A stretch of 64,000 nt of DNA from assembly GCA_017464815.1 (NCBI GenBank), contig JAFTYI010000018.1, forward strand, positions 1 through 64,000, written 5' to 3'. The position numbers were made by a program, and so were the translations under genes. A model generated the notes under the pieces. That model was not told the DNA's origin and made no database searches. It was given only the letters and a program-made list of their open reading frames with translations. The stretch comes from Bacteroidaceae bacterium. Its GTDB lineage: Bacteria > Bacteroidota > Bacteroidia > Bacteroidales > Bacteroidaceae. Positions 8,686 to 18,812 of the stretch are shown here, in pieces. Position 1 is the first letter of the stretch, and every line of letters begins with the position of its first letter.

Positions 8686-9372
8686 ATGAAGCAATTGAAA
8701 AGACTGAAAAGAATCAGGATACATCACGAGGGCACTGACACGCTTATCATCAGTGCCATCTTATTGTTGGCGCTGAATTCGGCCTTATACTATTATATAG
8801 AATCCAAGTGGCCTTTTTATGTAGTGGCTCCGGTGAGCATTGTCCTGTGGCTGCTCTTGCTGAACTTCTTCCGCTGTCCCATACGCCTGTTTGGTGGAGA
8901 CACAAAGCAGATTGCCGTTGCACCTGCCGACGGCAAGGTCGTGTGCATTGAAGAGGTGGACGAGCATGAGTATTTTCACGACCGTCGTCTGATGGTCAGC
9001 ATCTTCATGAGTGTGTTGAACGTCCATGCCAATTGGTATCCGGTGGATGGCGTGGTGAAGAAGGTGGGACATCAGAACGGACGTTTCCAAGCCGCCTGGT
9101 TGCCCAAGGCCAGCACCGAGAACGAGCGCTCGATGGTTGTCATTGAAACTCCCGAAGGTGTGGAGGTCATGGCCCGTCAAATCGCCGGTGCGATGGCGCG
9201 TCGCATTGTTACCTATGCCGAAGCAGGTGAAGATTGCTTCATCGACGAGCACATGGGCTTCATCAAGTTCGGCTCGCGAGTGGACGTGTATCTGCCTTTG
9301 GGCACCGAGGTCCTTGTGAAGTTGGGCGACCGCACGGTGGGCAACGAAACCATCATTGCCAAGTTGAAATGA
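8686..9372 (+). CDS. psd: Phosphatidylserine decarboxylase
   Basis: Psd converts phosphatidylserine to phosphatidylethanolamine at the inner membrane. This is the short (228-residue) archaeal-type form with N-terminal hydrophobic segments (about 20-36 and 43-61), a [14 protein letters not shown] motif, the HANWYPVDG segment and the self-cleavage site GS at 196-197, where Ser197 would become the pyruvoyl cofactor. It is the first gene of a pathway operon with pssA, which makes its substrate, 107 bases downstream. Confidence 0.95.
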   Translation: MKQLKRLKRIRIHHEGTDTLIISAILLLALNSALYYYIESKWPFYVVAPVSIVLWLLLLNFFRCPIRLFGGDTKQIAVAPADGKVVCIEEVDEHEYFHDRRLMVSIFMSVLNVHANWYPVDGVVKKVGHQNGRFQAAWLPKASTENERSMVVIETPEGVEVMARQIAGAMARRIVTYAEAGEDCFIDEHMGFIKFGSRVDVYLPLGTEVLVKLGDRTVGNETIIAKLK

Positions 9373-9479
9373 TTGAGGGGCGAGGTTCAAGGTCCCAAAT
9401 TCAAGGTTGATGACCGATTTCTTAACCCTATGTTCTACACTCTCGCTCTGCACGTTTAATTTTTAATTTTCAGATTTCC

Positions 9480-10187
9480 ATGGCAAATTGCATCACACGC
9501 CACATCCCTAATACGGTTACATGCTGTAACTTGTTTTCGGGCTGTATCGCCGTCGTTGTGGCTTATCAGGGGAACTATCAGGCAGCCCTTGCCTTCATCG
9601 TCTTGGGTGCCATCTTCGACTTCTTCGACGGCATGTTGGCCCGTGCCTTGAAAGCCTATTCTCCCTTGGGCAAAGAGTTGGATTCACTGGCCGACGATGT
9701 CACCTTCGGTGTGGCACCTTCCATGATTGTCTTTTCGCTTTTCAAGGAGGTGAGTGTGCCTGCATTTCTTGCCCCTGTGGCAACATACTTGCCCTTTGCC
9801 GCTTTCTTGATAGCCGTGTTTTCGGCTTTACGCTTGGCCAAGTTCAACATCGACACACGCCAGAGCACCTCTTTCATCGGTGTACCCACGCCGGCCAATG
9901 CCCTGTTTTGGGGAGCTTTGGTCGTTGGTGGTCACGATTTCCTGGTGTCCGACCACTTCAATGCCCTCTACCTGTTGGCACTGATAGCGCTCACCTCATG
10001 GTTACTGGTGGCCGAGATTCCGATGTTTTCCTTGAAATTCAAGAATCTCTCGTGGCGCGACAACCGTGTCCAGTTCATCTTCCTGTTGGGCTGTGTGCCT
10101 CTGATGCTGTTTTTGGGGATTGCCGGATTGGCGGCCGTCATCATTTGGTATGCTTTGCTCTCCCTCATCACGCAACGCAAAGCCTAA
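9480..10187 (+). CDS. pssA: CDP-diacylglycerol-serine O-phosphatidyltransferase
   Basis: PssA makes phosphatidylserine from CDP-diacylglycerol and serine. The CDP-alcohol phosphotransferase signature DFFDGMLARAL followed by GKELDSLADD is complete, with all four metal-binding Asp. The 235-residue protein has about seven hydrophobic segments. It follows psd and supplies its substrate, so the two genes form the phosphatidylethanolamine route. The 107-base gap before it carries AAGGTTCAAGG-type repeats but no terminator. Confidence 0.96.
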   Translation: MANCITRHIPNTVTCCNLFSGCIAVVVAYQGNYQAALAFIVLGAIFDFFDGMLARALKAYSPLGKELDSLADDVTFGVAPSMIVFSLFKEVSVPAFLAPVATYLPFAAFLIAVFSALRLAKFNIDTRQSTSFIGVPTPANALFWGALVVGGHDFLVSDHFNALYLLALIALTSWLLVAEIPMFSLKFKNLSWRDNRVQFIFLLGCVPLMLFLGIAGLAAVIIWYALLSLITQRKA

Positions 10188-10276
10188 TCAGTCTTAAATG
10201 ATTGTGCCAAAATGGCAGATGGCACGTTGGTTGTTATAGATAAGGAAACAAAACGTAACAATAAACAGAAAAGATT

Positions 10277-10537
10277 GTGGGAATATTCGGATTCATATTT
10301 ATCATATTGCCAATCATCCTATTCATTATTATATTAGGTATTGGCGTCACTCTTGTGCGCAATGTTTTGCGTGTGTTCGGGTGGAGACGCACTTCGAACA
10401 CTTACGGACAAGGAGTTGGCGAAGGAAATGGTCGTCAATCCGGGAATCGTCACTCTTCAACACAAGAACCTCCCAAAAATAAGAAAGTCATAGGTGATGA
10501 TGAAGGGGAATACGTGGACTTCGAGGAGGTCAAATAA
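10277..10537 (+). CDS. DUF4834 small membrane protein
   Basis: An 86-residue protein with one N-terminal membrane segment (about 3-29, FIFIILPIILFIIILGIGVTL), a basic RVFGWRR stop, a polar low-complexity middle and an acidic end (GEYVDFEEVK). This layout is the DUF4834 family of Bacteroidetes, of unknown function. The start is a GTG at 10277; no in-frame ATG is close. It follows pssA by 89 bases and ends before a hairpin. Confidence 0.75.
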   Translation: MGIFGFIFIILPIILFIIILGIGVTLVRNVLRVFGWRRTSNTYGQGVGEGNGRQSGNRHSSTQEPPKNKKVIGDDEGEYVDFEEVK

Positions 10538-10567
10538 TCCTCTTCACGATTTATTATGATGTATTCA

Positions 10568-10613
10568 CCATAAGAATACCAGTCTTCAATCGATAAGATT
10601 AGTATTCTTATGG
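10568..10613. terminator. Hairpin between convergent DUF4834 and luxS
   Basis: CCATAAGAATAC (10568-10579) and GTATTCTTATGG (10602-10613) are perfect 12-bp arms. It lies between convergent genes and could end both transcripts, although T-runs are weak. Confidence 0.55.
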
Positions 10614-10652
10614 CAAAAGATTACTATTCTTCTGAACGTGAGAATTGTCTTC

Positions 10653-11132
10653 TCATTTTGGATATACAAGATTTTCCTCCGTTGCCACCTCCAGCACTTC
10701 GGTCAGATACTTGCGGGCTTCCCATCGGGCCATGGGGAGGTCCTGCAACAGGTAGTTGCCGCAATCTTTGGCGGTGGCACCAGGGATTTCCCCCTCGTAA
10801 CCGGCAATGAAGCGGAAGGTTTCAATCATCAACGGCAGGATGTCGGTTGAGCGAAGGTCGCCCTTTACCAACAGGTAGTTGCCTGTGAGGCAGCCCATAG
10901 GACCCCAGTAGACAATCTTCTCGGCCCATGTCGGGTGGTTGCGCAGGAAGGTGGCTGCCAGATGCTCGATGGTGTGCAGCGCCCCTTGTCCGAGGGCGGG
11001 TTCGCGGTTAGGTTCCTTCATGCGGATGTCGAAGGTGGTTACCATGTCGCCTCCCACTTGATCTTGGCGCGATACGTAGATGCCGCGCACGAGGCGGTTG
11101 TGGTCGATGGTAAAGCTGGGTATCTTCTTCAT
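10653..11132 (-). CDS. luxS: S-ribosylhomocysteine lyase (AI-2 synthase)
   Basis: LuxS splits S-ribosylhomocysteine into homocysteine and DPD, the precursor of autoinducer 2. The metal ligands are visible as H53 and H57 of HTIEH and C124 of KDCGNY, with E56 and C81 as catalytic residues. The 159-residue length is normal. The gene starts 3 bases after the mtn stop, so the two enzymes that recycle S-adenosylhomocysteine are made from one message. Confidence 0.97.
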   Translation of the reverse strand: MKKIPSFTIDHNRLVRGIYVSRQDQVGGDMVTTFDIRMKEPNREPALGQGALHTIEHLAATFLRNHPTWAEKIVYWGPMGCLTGNYLLVKGDLRSTDILPLMIETFRFIAGYEGEIPGATAKDCGNYLLQDLPMARWEARKYLTEVLEVATEENLVYPK

Positions 11133-11135
11133 TGT

Positions 11136-11840
11136 CTATAGTTCTTTGGGTAAAGCATTCAAGAATTGGTGAGTAATGCCAAAGGAGCGTTCGGCCACCG
11201 TCTGCCAGAAGTTGGTGTACTGTTGCCAATGTTCGTCGGCTCCCGGTGTGTCGCTGATGATGCGGAAACTGATGAAGGGCACTCCATAGAGGTGGCACAC
11301 GTGGGCAATGGCCCCCGACTCCATGTCCACGGCCAACCCGTCGGGGAAGCACCCCTTGATGAAGTCCAACTCGGTGCGGTCGGTGATGAACTTGTCGCCA
11401 CTACAGATGAGGCCTCCATGAATCTTCATCCCCTCAGCCTCAGGGGTGAGCGAGAGGGCGCAATCGAGCAACGCTTTGTCGCCCGTGAAGTAGGTGGGAA
11501 GTCCCTGTATCTGACCATATTCATTGCCTTCGCCACACCACACGTCGTGATACACGATGCGGCTGCTGGCCACCACGTCCATCACCTTCAGGCACTCGTC
11601 AATGCCTCCGGCCACGCCGGTGCTGATGAGGCAATCGGGCTTGAAGCGGCTGATGAGCTCCACGGCTCCTGCAGCTGCGTTCACCTTTCCGATGCCGCAT
11701 TGCATCAGGATGAGGGTGTTTCCGCCCGCTTCACCCACGGTAAAGTGGAAGGGACCTCCTGTCGTTTCTTTCTTATTGCTCAAGAGCTTGACAACCTGCT
11801 CGTGTTCGACGCTCATGGCGGTGATGATTCCTATTTTCAT
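11136..11840 (-). CDS. mtn: 5'-methylthioadenosine/S-adenosylhomocysteine nucleosidase
   Basis: This enzyme removes adenine from methylthioadenosine and S-adenosylhomocysteine; the second product feeds LuxS next door. Seen are the start MKIGIITAMSVEHEQV, the FHFTVGEAGGNTLILMQCGIGKVNAA segment, STGVAGG, and the substrate-binding VDMESGAIAHVC with Glu, followed by RIISDTPG. The frame can be extended five residues to 11855, but MKIGII is the usual family start. The mtn-luxS pair is divergent from the YfhO gene. Confidence 0.96.
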   Translation of the reverse strand: MKIGIITAMSVEHEQVVKLLSNKKETTGGPFHFTVGEAGGNTLILMQCGIGKVNAAAGAVELISRFKPDCLISTGVAGGIDECLKVMDVVASSRIVYHDVWCGEGNEYGQIQGLPTYFTGDKALLDCALSLTPEAEGMKIHGGLICSGDKFITDRTELDFIKGCFPDGLAVDMESGAIAHVCHLYGVPFISFRIISDTPGADEHWQQYTNFWQTVAERSFGITHQFLNALPKEL

Positions 11841-11943
11841 TGCTGTAAGTGTCAAATTTTTGTTTTAAACTGAGATTTCTGCCTGCAAATGTACGGATTT
11901 TATCAGAGTTAGTTGTATCTTTGCGGCTCTTAATAACAGTTTT

Positions 11944-14466
11944 ATGATGAATTTTGTGAAAAAGATACTGCCCGATGTGGTAGTTGTGGCCTTGTTTGCC
12001 CTCATTTCGTTTGCTTATTTCTATCCCGCCAACGTGGAGGGATTGGTGTTGGGACAACACGACCATGCCGCTGGCATCGGCGCAGGTCAGGAGTCAAAGG
12101 AGTATATGGAGCGCACCGGTGAGCGCACCCGTTGGACAAACTCGTTGTTCGGCGGAATGCCCACCTATCAGATGGCGCCCAGTTATGAATCGAGCAACAC
12201 CCTTGCTTGGGTTGAACTTGCCTATCGCCTCTTCATCCCTGGCTACACCTATTATGTGTTTATCATGCTCTTGGGCTTCTACATCCTGCTGCGTGCCTTT
12301 GACTTCCGTGCTTGGATGGCAGCCCTCGGTGCCGTGTTGTGGTCCTTCTCGTCCTACTTCTTCATCATCATTGCGGCGGGTCACATCTGGAAGGTGCTCA
12401 CTTTGGCCTACATCCCCGTCACCATTGCAGGCATGGTGTTGATATACAGGGGCAAGTGGCTGTGGGGAGCTTTGCTGACGGCTCTGTTCGTGGGGCTTCA
12501 GATACGCTCTAACCACGTGCAGATGACCTACTATTTCCTCTATCCGATGTTTTTTATGGCCGTGGCATATGGCGTGGATGCTTGGCGCAAGGGACGTTTT
12601 GCCCACTATTGGAAGTCGTCGGCCATTCTGTTGGTGGCCGGTTTGGTGGGCGTGTGCACCAATCTGTCAAACCTCTACCACACCTATGAGTACAGCAAGG
12701 AGACCATGCGGGGCAAGAGCGAGCTGGTAAAAGCCGATAGTGGCAACCAGACGAGCAGCGGACTCGAGCGCGACTACATCACCGCTTGGAGTTACGGCAT
12801 CGGTGAGACATGGACCCTGCTCGTGCCCAACACCAAGGGAGGAGCCTCTGTGCCTATGGGACGCAACGAGGATGCCATGAAGAAGGCCAACCCCATGTAT
12901 CGCAGCATCTTCAACCAGATAGGCCAGTATTGGGGCGAACAACCCGGCACGTCAGGTCCCGTGTATGTGGGAGCCTTCGTGGTGGTGCTCTTTGTCCTTG
13001 GGCTCCTCATTGTCCGTGGTCCTATGAAATGGGCTTTGCTGGTGGCCACCGTGCTCTCCATCCTGCTTTCATGGGGAAAGAACTTCATGGGATTCACCGA
13101 CTTTTTCCTCGACTACGTGCCCATGTACGCCAAGTTCCGTGCCGTGGCCTCTATCCTTGTCATTGCCGAATTTACCATCCCCTTGCTGGCCATGATGGCA
13201 CTGAAGGAGGTGGTGCAACGCGTGGAGGAGGGCGGACTGAACGAGCCTCTCTATTGCAACCGCAAACTTTCGCTGCTCAAGAGCCTTTGCATCAGTGCCG
13301 GTGTCGTGGGTGGCGTCACCCTGCTCTTTGCCCTTATGCCCGACACCTTCTTCCCCAACTACATATCCACTAGCGAGATGAGTATGCTGAAGGGGGGCTT
13401 GCCGGCCGAACACCTGAATCCCTTTATGGCCAATCTTATAGAGGTGCGCCAGAGCATCTTCGCCAGCGACGCACGGCGCAGCTTCTTCATCATCCTTGCA
13501 GGCACCGTCGTGGTGATGGCCTTTGTGTGGCGCAAGCTCAGTGCCAAGTGGATGGTGGGATTGCTCTTTGTCCTCTGCCTCTTCGACATGTGGCAGGTCA
13601 ACCTCCGTTACCTCAACCCCGATGACAAAGGACAATTCACCCCTAAGCGCGCCATCGCCAACACCTTCAAGAAAACCCCTACCGACGAAACCATCCTGAA
13701 GGATAAGGCACTCGACTACCGCGTATTGAACCTGGCAAGCAACACTTTCAACGAAAACAACACCTCCTATTTCCACAAGAGCGTGGGTGGCTACCATGCA
13801 GCCAAACTCCGTCGTTATCAGGAGATGATTGAGGAGCATATCTCCGGCGAGATGCGTAGTGTCATGGAGGAAGTCGTGCGCACCGGTGGACAAATGGACA
13901 GTGTGCAAGCACAGAAATTCCCCGTACTCAACATGCTCAACACCCGTTGGTTTATCATGCCCACCCAAGGCGGAGGCACCATGCCCCTCTTCAATCCTTA
14001 CGCACATGGCAATGCCTGGTTTGTCTACAACGTGAAGTGCGTAGCCAATGCCAATGAAGAGATAGAGGCCCTGCACACCATCAATCCCGCCATCACCGCC
14101 GTGGTGGATAACAAGTTCAAGGAGCAGGTGCAAGCCACGGATTCCGAAGGCCAGATTATCCTCAAGAGCTATGACGCCAACCGTCTGGTGTATGAAACCG
14201 AAAGCGAAACAGGTGGTGTAGTTGTATTCTCTGAAATCTACTATCCTGGCTGGCGCTCCTACATCGATGGCGAAGAGGTGGAGCATGGTCGTGCCAACTA
14301 CATCCTGCGTGCCATGAACGTGCCCGCTGGCAAGCACACCATCGAGTTCGTCTTCGACCCCCAGTCACTTCATGTCACCGAGGCCATCGCCTACACAGCC
14401 CTTGCCCTCCTCCTCCTCGGCTTCATCGCCGCCCTCGTCATGCAAGTGCGCAGGCGAAATCACTAA
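11944..14466 (+). CDS. YfhO-family polytopic membrane protein
   Basis: An 840-residue protein with an N-terminal membrane segment, a long outer loop containing LFGGMPTYQMAP, about a dozen further hydrophobic segments and a C-terminal soluble domain that ends in a membrane helix (AIAYTALALLLLGFIAALVMQV). This matches the YfhO family (GT-C-like fold); some members glycosylate lipoteichoic acid in Firmicutes, while Bacteroidetes members are of unknown substrate. A TATCTTTG -10 box lies at 11916-11923, about 20 bases before the start. The start could equally be the next ATG at 11947. Confidence 0.88.
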   Translation: MMNFVKKILPDVVVVALFALISFAYFYPANVEGLVLGQHDHAAGIGAGQESKEYMERTGERTRWTNSLFGGMPTYQMAPSYESSNTLAWVELAYRLFIPGYTYYVFIMLLGFYILLRAFDFRAWMAALGAVLWSFSSYFFIIIAAGHIWKVLTLAYIPVTIAGMVLIYRGKWLWGALLTALFVGLQIRSNHVQMTYYFLYPMFFMAVAYGVDAWRKGRFAHYWKSSAILLVAGLVGVCTNLSNLYHTYEYSKETMRGKSELVKADSGNQTSSGLERDYITAWSYGIGETWTLLVPNTKGGASVPMGRNEDAMKKANPMYRSIFNQIGQYWGEQPGTSGPVYVGAFVVVLFVLGLLIVRGPMKWALLVATVLSILLSWGKNFMGFTDFFLDYVPMYAKFRAVASILVIAEFTIPLLAMMALKEVVQRVEEGGLNEPLYCNRKLSLLKSLCISAGVVGGVTLLFALMPDTFFPNYISTSEMSMLKGGLPAEHLNPFMANLIEVRQSIFASDARRSFFIILAGTVVVMAFVWRKLSAKWMVGLLFVLCLFDMWQVNLRYLNPDDKGQFTPKRAIANTFKKTPTDETILKDKALDYRVLNLASNTFNENNTSYFHKSVGGYHAAKLRRYQEMIEEHISGEMRSVMEEVVRTGGQMDSVQAQKFPVLNMLNTRWFIMPTQGGGTMPLFNPYAHGNAWFVYNVKCVANANEEIEALHTINPAITAVVDNKFKEQVQATDSEGQIILKSYDANRLVYETESETGGVVVFSEIYYPGWRSYIDGEEVEHGRANYILRAMNVPAGKHTIEFVFDPQSLHVTEAIAYTALALLLLGFIAALVMQVRRRNH

Positions 14467-14518
14467 GAATCCTCTCCACTATTAACGGGAAACAATAAAT
14501 CCAAAACGGAATTTTATC

Positions 14519-14590
14519 ACCCGCTCAAAAAAAAGAACTATCAGCTGACAGCACCATAGCCATTAGCTGATAGTTCTTTTTTGAGCGGGT
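14519..14590. terminator. Bidirectional terminator between YfhO gene and S41 protease gene
   Basis: Arms 14519-14546 and 14565-14590 are near-perfect complements (ACCCGCTC, A-run, GAACTATCAGCT against AGCTGATAGTTC, T-run, GAGCGGGT). A-runs and T-runs inside the stem let it end transcription in both directions between convergent genes. Confidence 0.88.
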
Positions 14591-14623
14591 GTCCGCGGGG
14601 GATGTCCTATTGGCAGGAGAACC

Positions 14624-16201
14624 TTATTTCTTTGTTTTCTGTAACAAATCGAGGGCTTTTGTTACGCTTTCATTCTCTTCGTTCATGATGCGGAAGTATT
14701 CGTTCATTTCCCATAGATCGCGGGCGATGAGGGCTTTCATCTGTAATTTCAGTTGGGGAAGAGCTTCGGTGTAGAGGGCTTCGTCGAACTTCACTCCGGC
14801 TTTGTTACCGTTCTCTACCAATTGTTGGAGGAGGTCGGGGGTGACTTCAAACTTTTGGTTGAAGGAGTCGAAGTTCTTGTAGCGGCTGGTCAGTTCTTCG
14901 CGATGGTTGTCGATGTAGCGCAAGCTGGCGTTGATGATGCTGCCTTTGGCTGCGAGGTCGCGGTGATATTTGTTGTAGCGGGTGGTGTCGAGGGGGATGA
15001 AGTAGTCGGGCATGATGCCTCCACCGCCGTAGACGATGCGGCCTTCTTTGCGGGTGGTGTACTTCAGCGAATCGGGGAAATGGATGCTGTCAGCGTGGAT
15101 GAATTCGCCCTTTTTGAAGCGGTCGTTCAGGTCTTCTTTGTACTTTTTCTTGTCGTCGTAGGGCTTCTGTATGCAACGTCCGGCGGGGGTGTAGTAGCGG
15201 GCGGTGGTGAGTCGTATCATGGAGCCGTCGGGGAGGTCTAACGGGCGTTGTACCAATCCCTTGCCAAAGGAGCGGCGGCCAACAACTTGTCCGCGGTCCC
15301 AATCTTGGATGGCTCCCGAAACAATCTCGGAGGCGGATGCCGAGAATTCGTCAATCAGCACCACGATGTTGCCTGTGCGCAGTTTGCCGTCGCCCTTAGC
15401 CTTGAATTCGCGGCGTGGTTGGCGCAGGCCTTCGGTGTAGACAATCAGTTCGTCGGCTTCCAGAAATTCGTTGGCGATGTCCACGGCTGCATTCAGGTAG
15501 CCTCCGCCATTGCCTTGAAGGTCGAGGATGAGGTGTTTCATGCCTTGTTTCTTCAGTTGGGTGATGGCGTCGGTGAACTCGGTGTGGGTGGTTGCACCAA
15601 AGCTGCTGATGCGCACGTATCCGATGCCTTTGCGGATGAGGTAGGCGGCATCGATGGTGTGAAGGGGTATCTTGTCGCGAGTGACGTCGAAGGTGAGCAA
15701 TTCATTGAATCCGTGGCGGCTGATGCCCAGTTTGACGTGTGTGCCTTTAGGGCCTCGCAAACGGCGCATGATGTCCTCGCGGCTCATTTTTACGCCGGCA
15801 ATGGTGGTGTCGTTCACCGTCACGATGCGGTCGCCGGCCAATATGCCCACTTTCTCTGAAGGGCCTCCTGAAACGGGTTGGATGATGAAGAGCGTGTCTT
15901 CCACCATGTTGAATTGTACACCGATACCTTCGAAGTTTCCTTGCAGGGGTTCGTTCATCTTCTTCACCTCTTCGGCATTGGAGTAGGCCGAGTGGGGGTC
16001 GAGCTTTTCCAACATGCCTTTGATGGCGTCTTCCACCAGTTTTTCTTCATCCACCTTGTCGACATAGAGGTTGGCGATGGCAAACTCTGCCAATTGCAAC
16101 TTGCGCATGGGGGACTGGGCATTTGCTTGGGGATTGTTTTGTGCCTGCAGGTGAAGGACACCGAGGAGGAGGGGGATTATCAGTGTACAGAGATGTTTCA
16201 T
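14624..16201 (-). CDS. S41-family C-terminal processing peptidase
   Basis: A 525-residue periplasmic protease of the CtpA/Prc type. Order: signal peptide (1-20, cut after LHLQA), helical segment, PDZ domain (about 85-170, with PVSGGPSEKVGILAGDRIVTVND), and the S41 catalytic core with the SASASE segment at 287-292 and Lys314 in FGKGLVQ forming the Ser-Lys dyad. Such enzymes trim envelope proteins from their C-termini. It is the third gene of a parE-coaD-protease run, 37 bases downstream of coaD. Confidence 0.93.
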   Translation of the reverse strand: MKHLCTLIIPLLLGVLHLQAQNNPQANAQSPMRKLQLAEFAIANLYVDKVDEEKLVEDAIKGMLEKLDPHSAYSNAEEVKKMNEPLQGNFEGIGVQFNMVEDTLFIIQPVSGGPSEKVGILAGDRIVTVNDTTIAGVKMSREDIMRRLRGPKGTHVKLGISRHGFNELLTFDVTRDKIPLHTIDAAYLIRKGIGYVRISSFGATTHTEFTDAITQLKKQGMKHLILDLQGNGGGYLNAAVDIANEFLEADELIVYTEGLRQPRREFKAKGDGKLRTGNIVVLIDEFSASASEIVSGAIQDWDRGQVVGRRSFGKGLVQRPLDLPDGSMIRLTTARYYTPAGRCIQKPYDDKKKYKEDLNDRFKKGEFIHADSIHFPDSLKYTTRKEGRIVYGGGGIMPDYFIPLDTTRYNKYHRDLAAKGSIINASLRYIDNHREELTSRYKNFDSFNQKFEVTPDLLQQLVENGNKAGVKFDEALYTEALPQLKLQMKALIARDLWEMNEYFRIMNEENESVTKALDLLQKTKK

Positions 16202-16238
16202 GTTCTTATACCTTATATTAATAATATAGATGCGTTGT

Positions 16239-16721
16239 TCAGTCCTTGGGCTGTTCGCCCTCGTCCATCGTTATCTTCATTCCTTCGGGGAGGAAGGGGG
16301 TTACGTCCTTGCCATAGCTCATCAGTTCGCGCACGACGCTGGAGCTGATGTTGGTCAACTCCGGCTCGGTGAAGAGCAGGATGGTTTCCAATCCTGCCAA
16401 CTGGCGGTTGATGTCGGCAATGCTCTCTTCGTACTCGAAGTCCTTCACCGAGCGGATGCCGCGGATGATGAACTGCGCCTCCATGCGGCGGGCGAAGTCG
16501 ATGGTGAGGTCACTGTATGCCTCCACGCGGATGCGTGGTTCGTTGGCGTAGTAGTCGCGCACCATCTGCAGACGTTTCTCGGTAGGTAACACTGTGCGTT
16601 TCTTTTCGTTCACGCCGATGCCGATGATTATCTCATCCATGAAGGTGAGTGCGCGGCGCACGATGCTGGCGTGTCCTGTGGTGAAGGGATCGAAGGTGCC
16701 GGGGAATATTGCTCGTTTCAT
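16239..16721 (-). CDS. coaD: Pantetheine-phosphate adenylyltransferase
   Basis: CoaD adenylates 4'-phosphopantetheine in coenzyme A synthesis. Hallmarks are [14 protein letters not shown] (the T/HxGH nucleotide-binding site), [25 protein letters not shown], and ISSSVVRE near the C-terminus; 160 residues is normal. A GTG at 16727 is in frame, but the ATG at 16721 gives the usual [12 protein letters not shown] start and has GGCGGAGGAG just upstream. The start lies 2 bases after the parE stop, so the genes are translationally coupled. Confidence 0.96.
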   Translation of the reverse strand: MKRAIFPGTFDPFTTGHASIVRRALTFMDEIIIGIGVNEKKRTVLPTEKRLQMVRDYYANEPRIRVEAYSDLTIDFARRMEAQFIIRGIRSVKDFEYEESIADINRQLAGLETILLFTEPELTNISSSVVRELMSYGKDVTPFLPEGMKITMDEGEQPKD

Positions 16722-16723
16722 AG

Positions 16724-18667
16724 TCACTCCTCCGCCTTATCTTCCTCTACAACGAGGTTGTCGATGATGAAGTTTTGTCGCTCCATCGTGTTTTTACCCA
16801 TGTAGAAGGCAAGCAGTTCTTTCACCAAGTCGTTCTTGCGGAGCGACACTTGTTCGAGGCGGATGTCGGGGCCAATGAAGTTCTTGAACTCGTCGGGCGA
16901 GATTTCACCCAGACCTTTGAATCGGGTGATTTCGGGGTCGGGGCCCAGCTGTTCGATGGCCGTCAGGCGCTCTTCCTCGCTGTAACAGTATCGGGTGATG
17001 AATTCGCTCTTGCCTCCCTTCTCGCAGATGGCAGCTTCCACCACGGATTTGTCCTTTATCTTGCTCCGTTTGTTGCGCACTCGGAAGAGCGGTGTTTGCA
17101 GGATGTAGACGTGTCCCTTCTTGATGAGGTCGGGGAAGAATTGCAGGAAGAAGGTTATCATCAGGAGGCGGATGTGCATACCGTCCACATCGGCATCGGT
17201 GGCGATGATGACTTTGTTGTAGCGAAGTCCGTCGATACCCTCTTCGATGTTGAGTGCGGCTTGCAGGAGGTTGAACTCTTCGTTTTCGTACACCACCTTC
17301 TTGGTCAGCCCGTAGGTGTTCAAGGGTTTACCGCGGAGGCTGAAGACGGCTTGTGTGTTCACGTCGCGGCTTTTGGTGATGGAGCCGCTGGCCGAGTCGC
17401 CCTCGGTGATGAAGATGCTGCTCTCCTGACGGGTGTCTCCCTTGTTGTCGCTCAGGTGGACACGGCAATCGCGCAACTTGCGGTTGTGCAGATTGGCCTT
17501 CTTGGCGCGTTCGCGAGCCAGCTTGGTGACTCCGGCAATGGCCTTGCGCTCCTTCTCCGACTCGGTAATCTTCTGCAGCATCACGTCGGCCACCTCGGCA
17601 TTCTTGTGCAGGTAGTTGTCCACTTCCTGCTTCACAAAGTCGCCCACGTACTTGTTCACGCTCACCCCGTCGGGCGACATGGTGGGCGAGCCGAGCTTCA
17701 CCTTTGTCTGGCTTTCAAACACGGGCTCTTCCACGTTCAGTGCGATGGCAGCTACGATGCCGTTTCGGATGTCGCCGTACTCGTGATTCTTGTTGTAGAA
17801 CTCCTTGATGGTGCGGGCAATGTGCTCCTTGAAGGCACTTTGATGAGTACCGCCCAGCGGAGTGTACTGGCCATTGACGAAGGAGTAATACTCTTCACCA
17901 TTCTGATTGGTGTGGGTGAAGGCAATTTCGATGTCCTCGCCATGCAGGTGTACGATGGGGTAAAGTTCCTGAGCCGTCATGCGGTCTTTCAACAGGTCCA
18001 TCAAACCGTTGCGCGAGATGAGGCGGCGTCCGTTGTAGACGATGGCAAGTCCGGTGTTCAGGTAGGTGTAGTTGCGCAGCATGGTGTCCACCGTCTCTTG
18101 CCGGTAGCTGTAGTTTTTGAACAGTGTGTTGTCCGGTTCAAAGAAGATGTAGGTGCCGTTTTCGTCGGTGGTGTCTTGGGTGGTGTCGCTTTGCAACACC
18201 CCTTTTTCGAAGATGGCCGAACGCACCTTTCCGTCGCGGTAGCTACGCACTTCGAAGTGGCTGCTGAGGGCATTCACTGCCTTCACACCCACGCCGTTCA
18301 AGCCTACGCTCTTCTTGAACGCCTTGCTGTCGTACTTGCCACCGGTGTTCAACACGCTGACGGCTTCAATCATCTTTCCCTGCGGGATTCCTCGGCCATA
18401 GTCGCGCACGCTGACGCGCAGATGTTCGTCGATGTCTATCTCGATGCGCTTGCCGGCGTTCATCTTGAATTCGTCGATGCTGTTGTCGATGACCTCTTTC
18501 AGCAGGACGTAGATGCCGTCGTCGCTATGGCTTCCGTCGCCCAACTTTCCGATGTACATACCTGGACGGGTGCGCACATGATCCATGTCGCTCAGGTGGC
18601 GGATGTTGTCCTCGTTATACTCCACGGTGGGAGCTTCAGGGTTGAGGTTAAGGTTGAGTTCTTCCAT
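16724..18667 (-). CDS. parE: DNA topoisomerase IV subunit B
   Basis: ParE is the ATPase subunit of topoisomerase IV, which unlinks daughter chromosomes. The 647-residue protein has the GHKL ATPase ([32 protein letters not shown]), a transducer domain, and the TOPRIM segment with EGDSASGS and [12 protein letters not shown]. It lacks the extended GyrB region, which with a separate topoisomerase IV A gene at 50591 supports ParE rather than GyrB. coaD and an S41 protease follow in the same unit. Confidence 0.94.
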   Translation of the reverse strand: MEELNLNLNPEAPTVEYNEDNIRHLSDMDHVRTRPGMYIGKLGDGSHSDDGIYVLLKEVIDNSIDEFKMNAGKRIEIDIDEHLRVSVRDYGRGIPQGKMIEAVSVLNTGGKYDSKAFKKSVGLNGVGVKAVNALSSHFEVRSYRDGKVRSAIFEKGVLQSDTTQDTTDENGTYIFFEPDNTLFKNYSYRQETVDTMLRNYTYLNTGLAIVYNGRRLISRNGLMDLLKDRMTAQELYPIVHLHGEDIEIAFTHTNQNGEEYYSFVNGQYTPLGGTHQSAFKEHIARTIKEFYNKNHEYGDIRNGIVAAIALNVEEPVFESQTKVKLGSPTMSPDGVSVNKYVGDFVKQEVDNYLHKNAEVADVMLQKITESEKERKAIAGVTKLARERAKKANLHNRKLRDCRVHLSDNKGDTRQESSIFITEGDSASGSITKSRDVNTQAVFSLRGKPLNTYGLTKKVVYENEEFNLLQAALNIEEGIDGLRYNKVIIATDADVDGMHIRLLMITFFLQFFPDLIKKGHVYILQTPLFRVRNKRSKIKDKSVVEAAICEKGGKSEFITRYCYSEEERLTAIEQLGPDPEITRFKGLGEISPDEFKNFIGPDIRLEQVSLRKNDLVKELLAFYMGKNTMERQNFIIDNLVVEEDKAEE

Positions 18668-18681
18668 TGTGTTAATAAGAC

Positions 18682-18812
18682 TCTCCCCTTGCCCCTCCCT
18701 CTATGGAGGGGAGTGGATTGTCTTGTTATTTGGTTCTTAATTTTCTTCTATGCACATAAATGTATCTGCTCCCCTCCATAGAGGGAGAGGGCAGGGGGGA
18801 GGGTCTGTCCTT
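18682..18812. repeat. Inverted repeat of a CTCCCCTCCATAGAGGGAG element
   Basis: The arm at 18682-18715 is the near-perfect reverse complement of 18769-18812, separated by about 53 bases. The pair fills the whole gap between the GNAT gene stop and the parE start. It looks like a REP-type element rather than a simple terminator. Confidence 0.8.

Noticed and set aside
13069-14337. A 422-codon minus-strand open frame
   Set aside because: Antisense to the YfhO gene, His/Gly/Val-rich without domains.
16775-18781. A 668-codon open frame on the plus strand
   Set aside because: It lies antisense to parE and has the Val/Leu/His/Ala-rich composition of a mirrored GC-rich gene; the minus frame has complete topoisomerase motifs.
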